From positions 155,261 to 219,260 of the forward strand of contig NZ_JADQDQ010000009.1 of the NCBI RefSeq assembly GCF_015694725.1: a DNA stretch of 64,000 nucleotides, read 5' to 3'. This document shows, piece after piece, positions 33,183 through 42,240 of the stretch. The notes under the pieces are model-generated. The model saw nothing but the letters and a program-made list of their open reading frames with translations. It searched no databases and was not told the DNA's origin. This DNA is from Hymenobacter jeongseonensis (lineage in GTDB: Bacteria > Bacteroidota > Bacteroidia > Cytophagales > Hymenobacteraceae). A program made the position numbers and the translations under genes. Numbering within the stretch: the first letter of the stretch is position 1; each line of letters begins with the position of its first letter.

Positions 33183-35507
33183 ATGCACAAACGCATTCTG
33201 TACGCCGGCACCGCCGTCGTAACACTGCTGGCTGGCTGCCAGGCCTCCAAACCCGCTACTTCGGCCGCCACCGCTTCTGCTGCTGCCGGCCCCGCCGTCG
33301 AAACACTGGGAAATTATCCGGTACCGGCCAACGAGTTTGCTTACGTCTACCGCAAAAACAACAGTTCGGCTCCCGACTATGGCACCCGCCAAAGCGTAAC
33401 CGACTACTTAGACCTGTACACCAACTTCCGCCTCAAGGTGCTGGAAGCAGAACAGCGCGGCCTCGATACCACGCAGGCCTTCAAGCGCGAGCTTGATGGC
33501 TACCGCCAGCAGCTTTCGCAACCCTACCTCACGGAGAAGAGCGTAACCGATAAGCTGGTGCGCGAGGCCTACGACCGCATGAGCCAGGAAGTAAATGCCT
33601 CGCACATCCTCATCCGCGTCACGCCCGATGCTACACCGCAGGACACGCTGGCGGCGTTCCAAAAAATCCAAGGCATTCGCCAGCAGGTAGTGGGCGGAGC
33701 CGATTTTGCGCAGCTGGCCCGTACCCTAAGCGAAGACCCGTCGGCCAAGGAAAACGACGGGAAGCTGGGCTACTTCACGGCCATGCAGATGGTGTACCCC
33801 TTCGAATCGGCGGCTTACACCACGCCCGTGGGCCAAGTTTCGGCGCCCATCCGCACGCGCTTTGGCTACCACATTATCAAGGTGAACGATAGGCGGGCCG
33901 CGCAGGGCGAAATCAAGGTGGCGCACCTCATGATTCGCATGAACGCAAACGCCCCCAAAGCCGACTCGCTCACGGCCAAGAAGAAGGCAGACGAATTGTA
34001 CAACCGCTTGAAAAAAGGCGAAAACTGGGACAAGCTTGTGGCGCAGTTTTCGGAAGACGCGGGCTCGGCAGCCAACGGCGGTGAATTGCCCCCCTTCGGC
34101 ACGGGCCGCATGATTCCGTCGTTTGAAGAAGTGGCCTTCAAGCTGCAAAAGCCTGGCGATATTTCGGCCCCGGTGCAAACGCCCTACGGCTGGCACGTCA
34201 TCAAGCTGATTGAGCGCCAGCCCTTGGCCCAGTTCGCCGATATGGAGCCCAGCTTGAAAAGTAAAGTCGCCAAAGACTCCCGCTCAGAGCTCAACAAAGC
34301 CGCTTTCCTCAAGCGCGTGCGCCAGGAAAACCAGTTCATGGAAATTCCGGCAGCCAAGCTCTACATCTTCGGCAAGGCCGACACCTCTTTGGTAGCCGGC
34401 CGTTTCAAGTACCAAATGGCGGCCGGCGAGGGCATGAAACCCGCGCAGGCTAAGACGAGCGGTGGCAAGCTGATTCTGTTCACCATCAAAAACAAGCCGT
34501 ATTACGCGGCTGATTTCTTGGCCTTTGTGCAGCAAAACCAGCGCCCCCGCGCTGGCGCAGAGCCGTCGTTTGCCATGCAGCAACTCTACGACCAGTACGT
34601 GGAGCAGTCCCTGACGGAGTTTGAGAAAAACAACCTCGAAACCAAATACGAGGACTACCGCATGCTGGTGAAAGAATACCGCGACGGCATTCTGCTCTTC
34701 CAATTGATGGACGAGAAAGTATGGAGCAAGGCCATCGAAGACACCGTGGGCCTGAAGAAGTACTTCGCGGCAAACCAGGACAAATACCAGTGGGAGCAGC
34801 GCGTGCAAGGCACCGTGGTTAGCGCAGCTACGCCGGCCTTGCTGGCTCGGGCGCAAAAAGAGTTGAAGGCGGCACGTTTCCCCGTTACCCAGAACGTCCC
34901 CAAAGCCGTGCTTTACTCTACTGGCACCGCCACTGTGGGCAAAGGCGCGGGCAATACACTTGGGGAAGTAGCCAATCGCATGCTACAAGACACCTTGGCC
35001 CGTGTAACCCTTACCGGCCGCGTGAAAAAAGGCGAAAAAGCCAGCCTCGCCCGCGCCCGCGCCGAATCGGCAGCCAGTTACCTGCTGGCACGCGGCATAC
35101 CGGCTTCCCGCATCAGCAAGGCAGCGCCAACTGCTGCAAGTTCCACCGCTGGCGTGCAGGTAGCGATGGTGACCGGCAACCCAACCGCCATTGAAGCCGA
35201 GTTGAACCAGAAGAATCCGCTGTCGGTGCAAATAACCCAAAGAGTATTCCAGAAAGGCGACAACAAGCTAGTAGATGAGCTGATAGTCAAAGGCCCCGGC
35301 ACTTACACTGTGCCCAAAGACGGCCGTTACAATGCCGTTACCATCGACAAGATGCTGCCTGCCGGCCCCAAAACATTGGCTGAAGCCCGTGGCCAGGCTA
35401 CTTCCGACTACCAGACGTACCTGGAAAAAGAGTGGATTACGGAAATGCGCACCACCCGCCCCGTTAAAGTGAACGAGGCAGAGGTAAACAAGCTCGTTAC
35501 GAAATAG
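33183..35507 (+). CDS. Parvulin-type peptidyl-prolyl isomerase lipoprotein
   Basis: A 774-residue exported chaperone-like lipoprotein. The start at 33183 gives MHKRILYAGTAVVTLLAGC, a lipoprotein signal. Two PpiC-type rotamase domains occupy about residues 138-237 (NASHILIRV ... GYHIIKVNDR) and 243-344 (VAHLMIRMN ... GWHVIKLIER). The long C-terminal half has SurA/PpiD-like helical character and an AxxxSxYLxxxGIPxxRI-like segment (ESAASYLLARGIPASRIS) reminiscent of OmpA-type ends. It probably folds outer membrane or secreted proteins in the periplasm and is followed by a SurA-like gene. Confidence 0.9.
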   Translation: MHKRILYAGTAVVTLLAGCQASKPATSAATASAAAGPAVETLGNYPVPANEFAYVYRKNNSSAPDYGTRQSVTDYLDLYTNFRLKVLEAEQRGLDTTQAFKRELDGYRQQLSQPYLTEKSVTDKLVREAYDRMSQEVNASHILIRVTPDATPQDTLAAFQKIQGIRQQVVGGADFAQLARTLSEDPSAKENDGKLGYFTAMQMVYPFESAAYTTPVGQVSAPIRTRFGYHIIKVNDRRAAQGEIKVAHLMIRMNANAPKADSLTAKKKADELYNRLKKGENWDKLVAQFSEDAGSAANGGELPPFGTGRMIPSFEEVAFKLQKPGDISAPVQTPYGWHVIKLIERQPLAQFADMEPSLKSKVAKDSRSELNKAAFLKRVRQENQFMEIPAAKLYIFGKADTSLVAGRFKYQMAAGEGMKPAQAKTSGGKLILFTIKNKPYYAADFLAFVQQNQRPRAGAEPSFAMQQLYDQYVEQSLTEFEKNNLETKYEDYRMLVKEYRDGILLFQLMDEKVWSKAIEDTVGLKKYFAANQDKYQWEQRVQGTVVSAATPALLARAQKELKAARFPVTQNVPKAVLYSTGTATVGKGAGNTLGEVANRMLQDTLARVTLTGRVKKGEKASLARARAESAASYLLARGIPASRISKAAPTAASSTAGVQVAMVTGNPTAIEAELNQKNPLSVQITQRVFQKGDNKLVDELIVKGPGTYTVPKDGRYNAVTIDKMLPAGPKTLAEARGQATSDYQTYLEKEWITEMRTTRPVKVNEAEVNKLVTK

Positions 35508-35517
35508 GTCCTTCGCA

Positions 35518-35573
35518 GCGCGGCGTTAGCAACGAATGGTTTAGTCTAAACCGTTCACGGCTAGCGCCGCGCT
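35518..35573. repeat. Intergenic hairpin between isomerase genes
   Basis: AGCGCGGCG / CGCCGCGCT at the ends, with GTTAGC/GCTAGC and ATGGTTTAG / CTAAACCGT inside, form a long imperfect stem 10 bp after the stop. It may be a processing or attenuation hairpin, or a degenerate member of the palindrome families. Confidence 0.6.
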
Positions 35574-35731
35574 GTTACCTGTTTGGGGCCGCTGCAACCT
35601 TCCGAAGCCGGGCCGCCTCCTTGTTTTTGTCTGCCCACGGATTTATCGTGAAATTTGCGGGCCCGTTTGTGTGTTATGCATTCGTGGCGCAAGCCCCGGC
35701 ATTGGGCCGTCAGGCTTTACATTACTACTCT

Positions 35732-37123
35732 ATGCTTTTTAAAGTGAATCGCGCAACGGCGTTGACCTTGCTTACGCTGCTGCTGTTACTCGGCTTTGCC
35801 CCCACCTCACAGGCCCAATTGGGCATTACCCGGCCCAAAGGCCAGCAATTGCTCGACGGCATTGTAGTGAAAGTTGACAATCAGATTGTGCTTCAGTCCG
35901 ATGTGGAGCTTATTTACTCCCAGGAAATAGCCCGTGCCGAAGGAAAGGCGCTGCCGCCGGATTTGAAATGCAAAATCCTGCAGAGCCTCGTGCTGAACAA
36001 GCTCATGTTGGCCCGGGCCGAAGTTGACTCCGTTACCGTGACCGACCAGCGCGTGAACAGCGAAGTAGACCGCCGCATGGCCTATTTTGTGCAGCAAATC
36101 GGCTCGGAAAAACGCTTGGAAGAGCAATACGGCAAGTCCATCAAATCCCTAAAGGACGACCTCAGGCCCCAGGTAAAAGACCAGCTCACGCAGCAGGAAA
36201 TGCAGCAAACCATCACTGGCAAGGTGACGGTGACCCCGCGCGAAGTGGCGCAGTATTTCAGCAAAGTGCCCAAGGACAGCCTGCCCTACTTTAGCACCGA
36301 AGTAGAAGTGGGCGAAATCATCATTCTGGCGCAGGTGAACGACAAAGCCAAGCAGGCAGCCCTGGCCAAGCTCAATGACATCCGGGCACAGATTCAGGGC
36401 GGGGCCGATTTTGCTACCCTAGCCAAGCAGTATTCCGAAGACCCCGGCTCGGCCAAAGAAGGCGGCTACCTCGGCTTTTTCAAGCGCGGCGAGCTGGTGC
36501 CGGAGTACGAAGCGGCTTCCATGAAACTGGAGCCCGGCCAGCTTTCGCCGGTGGTGCAGTCGCAATTCGGCTTCCACCTCATCCAGTTTATTGAGCGCAA
36601 GGGCAACACCTTTTCGACGCGGCACATTCTGCTCAAGCCCGAAACCGGCACGGCCGACGCCAGCGCGGCGGCCAAAACCCTCACCAAGCTGCGCCGCCAA
36701 ATCTTGTCCGACAGCATCAGCTTTGCCAAAGCAGCCAAGGAGTACTCTTCGGACAAAACCACCGGCGGCAACGGCGGCTTGCTCCAAAACCGCCAAGACG
36801 GCGGCACTCGCCTGCCCCTCGACAAGCTGGACCCGGCCGTGTTCTTCACCATCGACACCATGAAGGTGGGCAGCATCACCCCGCCCCTGCCTTACCGCAC
36901 CGACGACGGCAAGGACGCCATGCGTATTCTGTGGCTGAAATCGAACACCGCGCCCCACCAAGCCAACCTGCAGGAAGATTACCAGAAAATCGCGGCCGCT
37001 GCGCTCAACGAAAAGCGCAACAAAGCGCTCGACGAGTGGTTCCTCCAGAACCGAGGCACGGTGTATTTGGAAATTGCGCCCGAATACGCCCAGTGTAAGG
37101 TGCTGGACGTAGCCGAACGATAA
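35732..37123 (+). CDS. surA: SurA-like peptidyl-prolyl isomerase
   Basis: A 463-residue periplasmic chaperone. The start at 35732 gives the signal peptide MLFKVNRATALTLLTLLLLL, cleaved near SQAQ. An N-terminal SurA-like domain follows (LLDGIVVKVDNQIVLQSDVEL). Two rotamase domains follow at about residues 190-290 and 293-405 (EVEVGEIIIL ... FHLIQFIERK; STRHILLKP ... DAMRILWLK). It should assist outer membrane protein folding. It pairs with the lipoprotein isomerase upstream and precedes a MoxR ATPase, a gene order I associate with Bacteroidota. Confidence 0.92.
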   Translation: MLFKVNRATALTLLTLLLLLGFAPTSQAQLGITRPKGQQLLDGIVVKVDNQIVLQSDVELIYSQEIARAEGKALPPDLKCKILQSLVLNKLMLARAEVDSVTVTDQRVNSEVDRRMAYFVQQIGSEKRLEEQYGKSIKSLKDDLRPQVKDQLTQQEMQQTITGKVTVTPREVAQYFSKVPKDSLPYFSTEVEVGEIIILAQVNDKAKQAALAKLNDIRAQIQGGADFATLAKQYSEDPGSAKEGGYLGFFKRGELVPEYEAASMKLEPGQLSPVVQSQFGFHLIQFIERKGNTFSTRHILLKPETGTADASAAAKTLTKLRRQILSDSISFAKAAKEYSSDKTTGGNGGLLQNRQDGGTRLPLDKLDPAVFFTIDTMKVGSITPPLPYRTDDGKDAMRILWLKSNTAPHQANLQEDYQKIAAAALNEKRNKALDEWFLQNRGTVYLEIAPEYAQCKVLDVAER

Positions 37124-37143
37124 AACCCAATGCCCTTCTTTTT

Positions 37144-37228
37144 GTCATCCTAAGCGCCGCGAAGGACCTGCTTGCGTCGAAACAAACCGTTTGAACGTGA
37201 GCAGGTCCTTCGCGGCGCTTAGGATGAC
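37144..37228. repeat. Intergenic palindrome, GAAGGACCTGCT type (perfect 29-bp arms)
   Basis: The arms 37144-37172 and 37200-37228 are perfectly complementary over 29 bp (GTCATCCTAAGCGCCGCGAA then GGACCTGCT), with a 27-nt loop. It lies between surA and moxR and runs up to 35 bp before the moxR ATG. The GTCATCCTAAGC tip resembles the GTCATGCTGAGC tip of the other family. Confidence 0.9.
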
Positions 37229-37262
37229 GCTTTCCTTTCCCTTAGATTCCGAAGCATTCCGA

Positions 37263-38228
37263 ATGGCCCAATTTCCCTCCGACAAAGAAGCCGCCGATGC
37301 GCTGGCCGCCTCCTTTCAGAAGCTGCGCCAGGAAATTGGCAAAGTCATCGTGGGCCAAGACGAAGTGGTGCGGCTGGTGCTTACCGCCGTGTTTTCGCAG
37401 GGCCACAGCCTTTTGGTAGGTGTGCCCGGCCTGGCCAAAACCCTGCTGATTCAAACCATTGCCGATTCGCTGGATTTGTCGTTCAACCGCATCCAGTTCA
37501 CGCCGGATTTGATGCCTTCCGACATCGTGGGTTCGGAAACCATGAACCAGCAGCGGGACTTCCATTTCGTGAAAGGCCCCGTGTTCGCCAACATCATTCT
37601 GGCCGACGAAATCAACCGTACGCCGCCTAAAACCCAGGCCGCCCTGCTCGAATCGATGCAGGAATACGCCGTGACCGTGGCTGGCCAGCGCTACCCTCTG
37701 GCGCGCCCGTTTTTTGTACTGGCCACGCAAAACCCCATCGAGCAGGAAGGCACGTACCCGCTGCCCGAAGCGCAGCTCGACCGCTTTATGTTCAACATCG
37801 AGTTGGGCTACCCCACCTACGCCGAGGAGTTGAGCATCGTCAGAAATACGACTTCAGACCGCAAGCACACGGTAAACAAAGTGCTGCACGCCGCCGACAT
37901 TCAGGCCTTTCAGGAACTGGTGCGCCGCGTGCCCGTAGCCGATAACGTGGTGGAATACGCCGTGAGCCTCGTGCACAAAACCCGCCCCGGCAGCGAGCGC
38001 GCTGCACCCCGCGCCACCCAATTGCTGGAGTGGGGTGCGGGCCCAAGGGCCTCGCAGCACCTCATTGTGGGCGCCAAGTGCAACGCCCTGCTCAACGGCA
38101 AGTACTCGCCCGATATTGAGGACGTGCGCGCCGTGGCTGTGCCCATTCTGCGCCACCGCCTCGTGCGCAACTTCAAAGCCGAAGCCGAGGGCATTGGCGT
38201 GGAACAGATTGTGAAAGAGTTATTGTAA
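37263..38228 (+). CDS. MoxR-family AAA+ ATPase
   Basis: A 321-residue MoxR-type AAA ATPase, a chaperone-like ATPase often working with VWA-domain partners such as BatA and BatB. Motifs are GVPGLAKT (Walker A) near residue 58, ILADEINRTPPKTQAALLE (Walker B and sensor region), ATQNPIEQEGTYPLPEAQLDRF, and the C-terminal lid. The start at 37263 (MAQFPSDKEAADAL) excludes an upstream extension that would translate the palindrome. No bat gene is adjacent; the batD gene in this window is 35 kb away. Confidence 0.94.
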   Translation: MAQFPSDKEAADALAASFQKLRQEIGKVIVGQDEVVRLVLTAVFSQGHSLLVGVPGLAKTLLIQTIADSLDLSFNRIQFTPDLMPSDIVGSETMNQQRDFHFVKGPVFANIILADEINRTPPKTQAALLESMQEYAVTVAGQRYPLARPFFVLATQNPIEQEGTYPLPEAQLDRFMFNIELGYPTYAEELSIVRNTTSDRKHTVNKVLHAADIQAFQELVRRVPVADNVVEYAVSLVHKTRPGSERAAPRATQLLEWGAGPRASQHLIVGAKCNALLNGKYSPDIEDVRAVAVPILRHRLVRNFKAEAEGIGVEQIVKELL

Positions 38229-38239
38229 AAACTATGAAA

Positions 38240-38338
38240 AGAACGTCATGCTGAGCGAAGTCGAAGCATCTCTATCGCAGTAGTAAATCAATTACTGCCA
38301 AAGTAGAGATGCTTCGACTTCACTCAGCATGACGTTCT
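38240..38338. repeat. Intergenic palindrome, GTCGAAGCATCT family, copy 4 (best copy)
   Basis: The cleanest copy: AGAACGTCATGCTGAG, then GAAGTCGAAGCATCTCTA; right arm TAGAGATGCTTCGACTTC, then CTCAGCATGACGTTCT. A single extra mismatch lies in arms of about 34 bp. It lies between moxR and the 141-residue gene, 12 bp after the moxR stop. Confidence 0.9.
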
Positions 38339-38363
38339 TTGTTGTCTCCCTCGTAAAAAAAGA

Positions 38364-38789
38364 ATGGAAGCCCAAGCCTATTACCAGCAATTTGAGCGCA
38401 ACGTGCGCATCATCCTCGACGCTCTGGCCGCTGGCCTGGAGCTGCGCACCACTTCCCTCGAAACCAGCCTGCCCATTGAAGTGTACGTGCTGTGCGAAGT
38501 GCTGAACCAAGGCGCCGGCGAAGACTTTGTGCTCACCGCCACCGGCGTGGCCCGGCTGGCTGAATTTCAGCAGCAATTTATGAAGCACGAAGGCCAGACC
38601 CTGGCGGCCATGGCGCGCGTGCTGGCCGACAAGCGCGGCACCATGCGCACGCCCGAGGGCCGCGTGTTGGTGAAGGAAATGCTCATTCGCCGGCTGGAGT
38701 TTTTCAACGAGGCCGCTCGGCAGGTGAATGTGATGCGCACGCAGCAAGCGCTGGGCAGCCCCAGCCAATACGAGGGCGTGAATAAATAA
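38364..38789 (+). CDS. Conserved-type protein of unknown function (141 aa)
   Basis: A 141-residue, mostly helical cytoplasmic protein with no signal or membrane helix (MEAQAYYQQFERNVRIILDAL, then LEFFNEAARQVNVMRTQQAL). I do not recognise a family. It follows moxR in the same direction, separated by the palindrome, and ends at a strong terminator. Codon usage matches the neighbours, so the gene is believable. Confidence 0.75.
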   Translation: MEAQAYYQQFERNVRIILDALAAGLELRTTSLETSLPIEVYVLCEVLNQGAGEDFVLTATGVARLAEFQQQFMKHEGQTLAAMARVLADKRGTMRTPEGRVLVKEMLIRRLEFFNEAARQVNVMRTQQALGSPSQYEGVNK

Positions 38790-38810
38790 ACCCCCATTTC
38801 AGTTTGTAGC

Positions 38811-38847
38811 AAAAGCCGCTTCTGTCAGACAGAAGCGGCTTTTTTTG
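38811..38847 (+). terminator. Rho-independent terminator
   Basis: AGCCGCTTCTGT / ACAGAAGCGGCT stem, 3-nt loop, A run before and T7 after; ends the surA-moxR region. Confidence 0.88.
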
Positions 38848-38965
38848 CATTTAACTTATCGTTGTAGCGGCCGCTTTTTAGTCAAAATGGGGAGTCTGCG
38901 GTTATCCTTCGTCTTAGACTGCCGTTTTGATTGGTGGGCGGACTCCCTTTGTACCCAACGCATTC

Positions 38966-39523
38966 ATGCTGCCTCGAACTCCACTCTTCACTACCCGCCT
39001 GTGCCTACGGCCGTATGAGCTGAGCGACGCGCCGGCCTTTTTTGACCTGCTCGAGGGCAACCGGGACCGGTTCCGCGCATCGTTTCCCGACCGCCTGCAG
39101 GCCGTGCGCACGCCCAACGACGCCGCCAAGGCCCTGCACGATTTCAGCACCGACTGGCAAACGGGCCGCTTCTACGTATTTGGCTTGTGGCACCGGGTTT
39201 CAGCCATTTACCTCGGCGACATTTGCATCATGCCCCAACAAAAGGGCCAGGCCGAAATAGGGTATTATCTGGGGGCAGGAGCCGAAGGCCAGGGCTACGC
39301 CCGCGAGGCTTTGGGCGCCATTGTGGTGTTTGGCTTTGAAGCCGTGGGCAGTCAGCGCCTCCTCATCCGGTGCTACGCCGACAACGAGCGCGGCCAAGCC
39401 GTGGCACGGGCAGCCGGCTTTGTGCTCGAAATACCGCCAAAACGTCCCGGCTGGTTCCGGAACTCCGATGCGGTAAGTAATATCCGCCGCTTCTGGCTTT
39501 CCCGCGCTGGCAACGGAAACTGA
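38966..39523 (+). CDS. GNAT-family N-acetyltransferase
   Basis: A 185-residue acetyltransferase of the RimJ/RimL-like type. The N-terminus TTRLCLRPYELSDAPAFFDLL is characteristic, with the acetyl-CoA-binding region AEIGYYLGAGAEGQGYAREAL and LLIRCYADNERGQAVARAAGF near the end. The start at 38966 (MLPRTPLF) is the natural family start. The substrate could be a ribosomal protein N-terminus or a small amine; no context helps. Confidence 0.88.
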   Translation: MLPRTPLFTTRLCLRPYELSDAPAFFDLLEGNRDRFRASFPDRLQAVRTPNDAAKALHDFSTDWQTGRFYVFGLWHRVSAIYLGDICIMPQQKGQAEIGYYLGAGAEGQGYAREALGAIVVFGFEAVGSQRLLIRCYADNERGQAVARAAGFVLEIPPKRPGWFRNSDAVSNIRRFWLSRAGNGN

Positions 39524-39575
39524 AAACCGCTCAAGTAGAGCGTTCGGGCACGTCCGTGTGCTTTGCGGGGGGCTG

Positions 39576-40811
39576 TTATTGCCCCACGCGGGCGCGCTTG
39601 CCAACGTTGCCCAGCAGCCATTCCTGCCGGAAGTTCAAGTACATCGCCAGGGAATAATCCAGCAGCCCGGTATTCAGGTCGAACACCGGCTCTACCCGCG
39701 CCGTAAGCGCGGCTGCGTCGGAGATGCGGATGTCGCGCATGAGGCGCACAAAAACCAACTGCCGCTTTGGGTCCAGGAAGTCCGGGTTTGACACCGTGCG
39801 CGAGGCGCTCTGGTACAAGTCGCCACCCAGCGGCGCAACGAAGCGCGAACCCTGCCAGTAACTCACCATCACATCCACTAATTTGCTTTCGAGCGTGGCG
39901 TTCAGGTACAGCGCGCGGCCGTACTTGAAGGGGAATTGGCCGGGCGTGAACGAGTAGTTCTGAAAACCGAGCACGTAGCCGTTGAAGCGCACCGCTTGCA
40001 GGGCAGGCCCGGTAAACCGGTACCGCGCTTCCAGCCCCAGGGCCTCGTTGAACGATGTGCGCAGGGGCCGGTCCAGGGTATCAATCTGCCCGCCGCGGTG
40101 GGTGGCCGTGAACTGAAACGGAATGGCCACGTGCCACCGGCTGCCATCGGGGCTGATGCGGTAGCTGCTGCTTACGCCGCCGGCTACTTCCTCCTGAAAA
40201 TTGCTGTAGCGGTACTGCTGGCGCTGCCAGTCTACCCATTGGTCCACAAACAGCCGCGTACCATTGTAGCGCACCTGGATGCCCTCTTCCAATGGGTTCA
40301 GCATCACCCGCTCGAAATTGAGCATTGGCTCGATGTAATTATGATGAAGATGCGGCCGGATGTTCCCCAGGATTATCTGTTGCTTGCCTTGCGTCCAAGT
40401 GGCGCGGAACGTGGGACGCACCTGCTGCAACACCGGGTTGCCGAAGTCTTTCCAAAGAAAAACCCCGCCCTCTAGGCGCAGGTTTTTGGTGGGGTAATAG
40501 ACGAGCTGCGGGTTCAGTTGCGTGCCGTAGAGCGTGTAGCCTTCGATAATCTTGTTGAAGTACTCGTTGTCTTTGAAGAAGACGAAAGCGTAGAGCGAAA
40601 TCCGCACGTCACCTTTTTGGAAAGCTTGGGCTTTTCGGTTGATTGAGTCGGATTGCGCGCGCGTATCGTTCCCCTCCAATACCGCTACACTGTCGCGCAG
40701 TGCCCCTGGCGTGGGACTTGTAAACGCCCGATTATCCAGTTGCGCACGCGCTTCTCCCACTGTAATTAGCACAGCCACAAGGCCAACTAAAATTCTTAGA
40801 TAATTCACCAT
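39576..40811 (-). CDS. Outer-membrane beta-barrel-type protein of unknown function
   Basis: A 411-residue exported protein with a signal peptide (LRILVGLVAVLITVGEARAQ). The mature part alternates amphipathic strands with aromatic girdle residues (LYAFVFFKDNEYFNKIIEGY, LVYYPTKNLRLEGGVFLWKD, LYLNATLESKLVDVMVSYWQ), as in porin-like barrels. The C-terminal LAMYLNFRQEWLLG resembles a last barrel strand, but a basic tail follows. I do not recognise a specific family. It is divergent from recA. Confidence 0.75.
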   Translation of the reverse strand: MVNYLRILVGLVAVLITVGEARAQLDNRAFTSPTPGALRDSVAVLEGNDTRAQSDSINRKAQAFQKGDVRISLYAFVFFKDNEYFNKIIEGYTLYGTQLNPQLVYYPTKNLRLEGGVFLWKDFGNPVLQQVRPTFRATWTQGKQQIILGNIRPHLHHNYIEPMLNFERVMLNPLEEGIQVRYNGTRLFVDQWVDWQRQQYRYSNFQEEVAGGVSSSYRISPDGSRWHVAIPFQFTATHRGGQIDTLDRPLRTSFNEALGLEARYRFTGPALQAVRFNGYVLGFQNYSFTPGQFPFKYGRALYLNATLESKLVDVMVSYWQGSRFVAPLGGDLYQSASRTVSNPDFLDPKRQLVFVRLMRDIRISDAAALTARVEPVFDLNTGLLDYSLAMYLNFRQEWLLGNVGKRARVGQ

Positions 40812-40914
40812 ATATTTCCACTTCCAACGGCACGAAACCGTTAGGCATTGTGTTAGAAAAAGCCGTCCCCAAAGAGGCTATTTAGCGTCTTTACCAGGGG
40901 ATAGATTTATCTGA

Positions 40915-40943
40915 TTGCGACGGCTCCAAAACCCTTAACTTTA
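40915..40943 (+). promoter_or_regulatory. recA promoter candidate
   Basis: TTG (40915-40917) and TAACTTTA (40936-40943) with an 18-bp spacer, 35 bp before the ATG. No obvious LexA-type palindrome is visible. Confidence 0.45.
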
Positions 40944-40977
40944 CCAAACCTAATCCCTTTTTCCCCAATAACCCCAC

Positions 40978-42093
40978 ATGGCACTAGCTACCAGAACAGC
41001 CCCGAAAGCTGAGAAAGTCGAAAAGGCTGAAAAAGGCGATATGAACGTCGCGGCCGAAAAAATGAAAGCCCTCCAGCTCACGCTCGATAAGCTGGACAAA
41101 GCCTACGGCAAAGGCACCGTGATGAAGCTCAGCGACAACAAAGTGGGCGACATTCCGAGCATCAGTACTGGTTCGCTCTCGCTCGACATTGCCCTCGGCA
41201 TTGGCGGGGTGCCCCGGGGCCGCGTGATTGAAATCTACGGCCCGGAATCGTCGGGTAAGACCACGCTGACCATGCACATGATTGCCGAGGCGCAGAAGAA
41301 GGGCGGCATGGCCGCATTCATCGACGCCGAGCACGCCTTCGACAAATCCTACGCCGAGAAGCTGGGCATCGACACCAGCAACCTGCTCATCGCCCAGCCC
41401 GACAACGGCGAGCAAGCCCTCGAAATCGCCGACCAGCTGATTTCGTCGGGTGCGATTGACATCATCGTAATTGACTCCGTGGCCGCTCTGGTGCCGAAAG
41501 GCGAATTGGAAGGCGACATGGGCGACTCGAAAGTGGGCCTGCACGCCCGCCTCATGAGCCAAGCCCTGCGCAAGCTCACCGGCACCATCAACAAGACCGG
41601 CTGCTGCTGCGTGTTCATCAACCAGCTCCGTGAGAAAATCGGCGTGATGTTCGGCTCGCCCGAAACCACGACCGGTGGTAACGCCCTGAAATTCTACGCT
41701 TCGGTGCGCCTCGACATTCGTCGTATCGGCCAAATCAAGGAAGACAAGGACAACGTGACCGGCAACCGCACCAAGGTGAAGGTGGTGAAGAACAAAGTAG
41801 CGCCGCCCTTCAAGGTGGTCGAGTTCGACATCATCTACGGTCAGGGCATTTCGAAAGTCGGTGAGATTGTGGACCTTGGCGTCGACATGGGCATCATCGG
41901 CAAGTCGGGCTCGTGGTTCAACTACGGCGATACCAAGATTGGCCAGGGCCGCGAAGCCGTGAAAACGTTGCTGCTCGACAACCCTGAGCTGGCCGCCGAA
42001 ATTGAAGCCAAAATCCGGGCCATGGCCAAGGGCGACGAAGACGTCATTCCCGTGGACATGAGCATCGAGGATGACGGCGAAGACACGCTCTAA
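40978..42093 (+). CDS. recA: Recombinase RecA
   Basis: The DNA strand-exchange and repair ATPase, 371 residues. It has Walker A GPESSGKTT near residue 90, IDAEHAFDKSYAEKLGID, Walker B IIVIDSVAALVPKGELEGDMGDSKVG, loop L2 region MFGSPETTTGGNALKFYASV, and an acidic C-terminal tail. The N-terminus carries a Lys/Glu-rich extension of about 25 residues (KAEKVEKAEKGDM), longer than in E. coli RecA. It is transcribed alone, with a terminator 38 bp downstream. Confidence 0.98.
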   Translation: MALATRTAPKAEKVEKAEKGDMNVAAEKMKALQLTLDKLDKAYGKGTVMKLSDNKVGDIPSISTGSLSLDIALGIGGVPRGRVIEIYGPESSGKTTLTMHMIAEAQKKGGMAAFIDAEHAFDKSYAEKLGIDTSNLLIAQPDNGEQALEIADQLISSGAIDIIVIDSVAALVPKGELEGDMGDSKVGLHARLMSQALRKLTGTINKTGCCCVFINQLREKIGVMFGSPETTTGGNALKFYASVRLDIRRIGQIKEDKDNVTGNRTKVKVVKNKVAPPFKVVEFDIIYGQGISKVGEIVDLGVDMGIIGKSGSWFNYGDTKIGQGREAVKTLLLDNPELAAEIEAKIRAMAKGDEDVIPVDMSIEDDGEDTL

Positions 42094-42130
42094 TCCGGGT
42101 TCAACCTGAGTAGATTGCGCACCGTAATAG

Positions 42131-42163
42131 AAAGCCCGCCGCAAACCGCAGCGGGCTTTTTTG
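42131..42163 (+). terminator. recA terminator
   Basis: AAAGCCCGC / GCGGGCTTTT stem with T6. Confidence 0.85.
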
Positions 42164-42240
42164 TGTCTGTATATTTGAGGAATCCGAGGCTGGCATTGCG
42201 TTTGTTTAGGCCGGTTCAGCTTCCCCTTCTGTTACGATTT

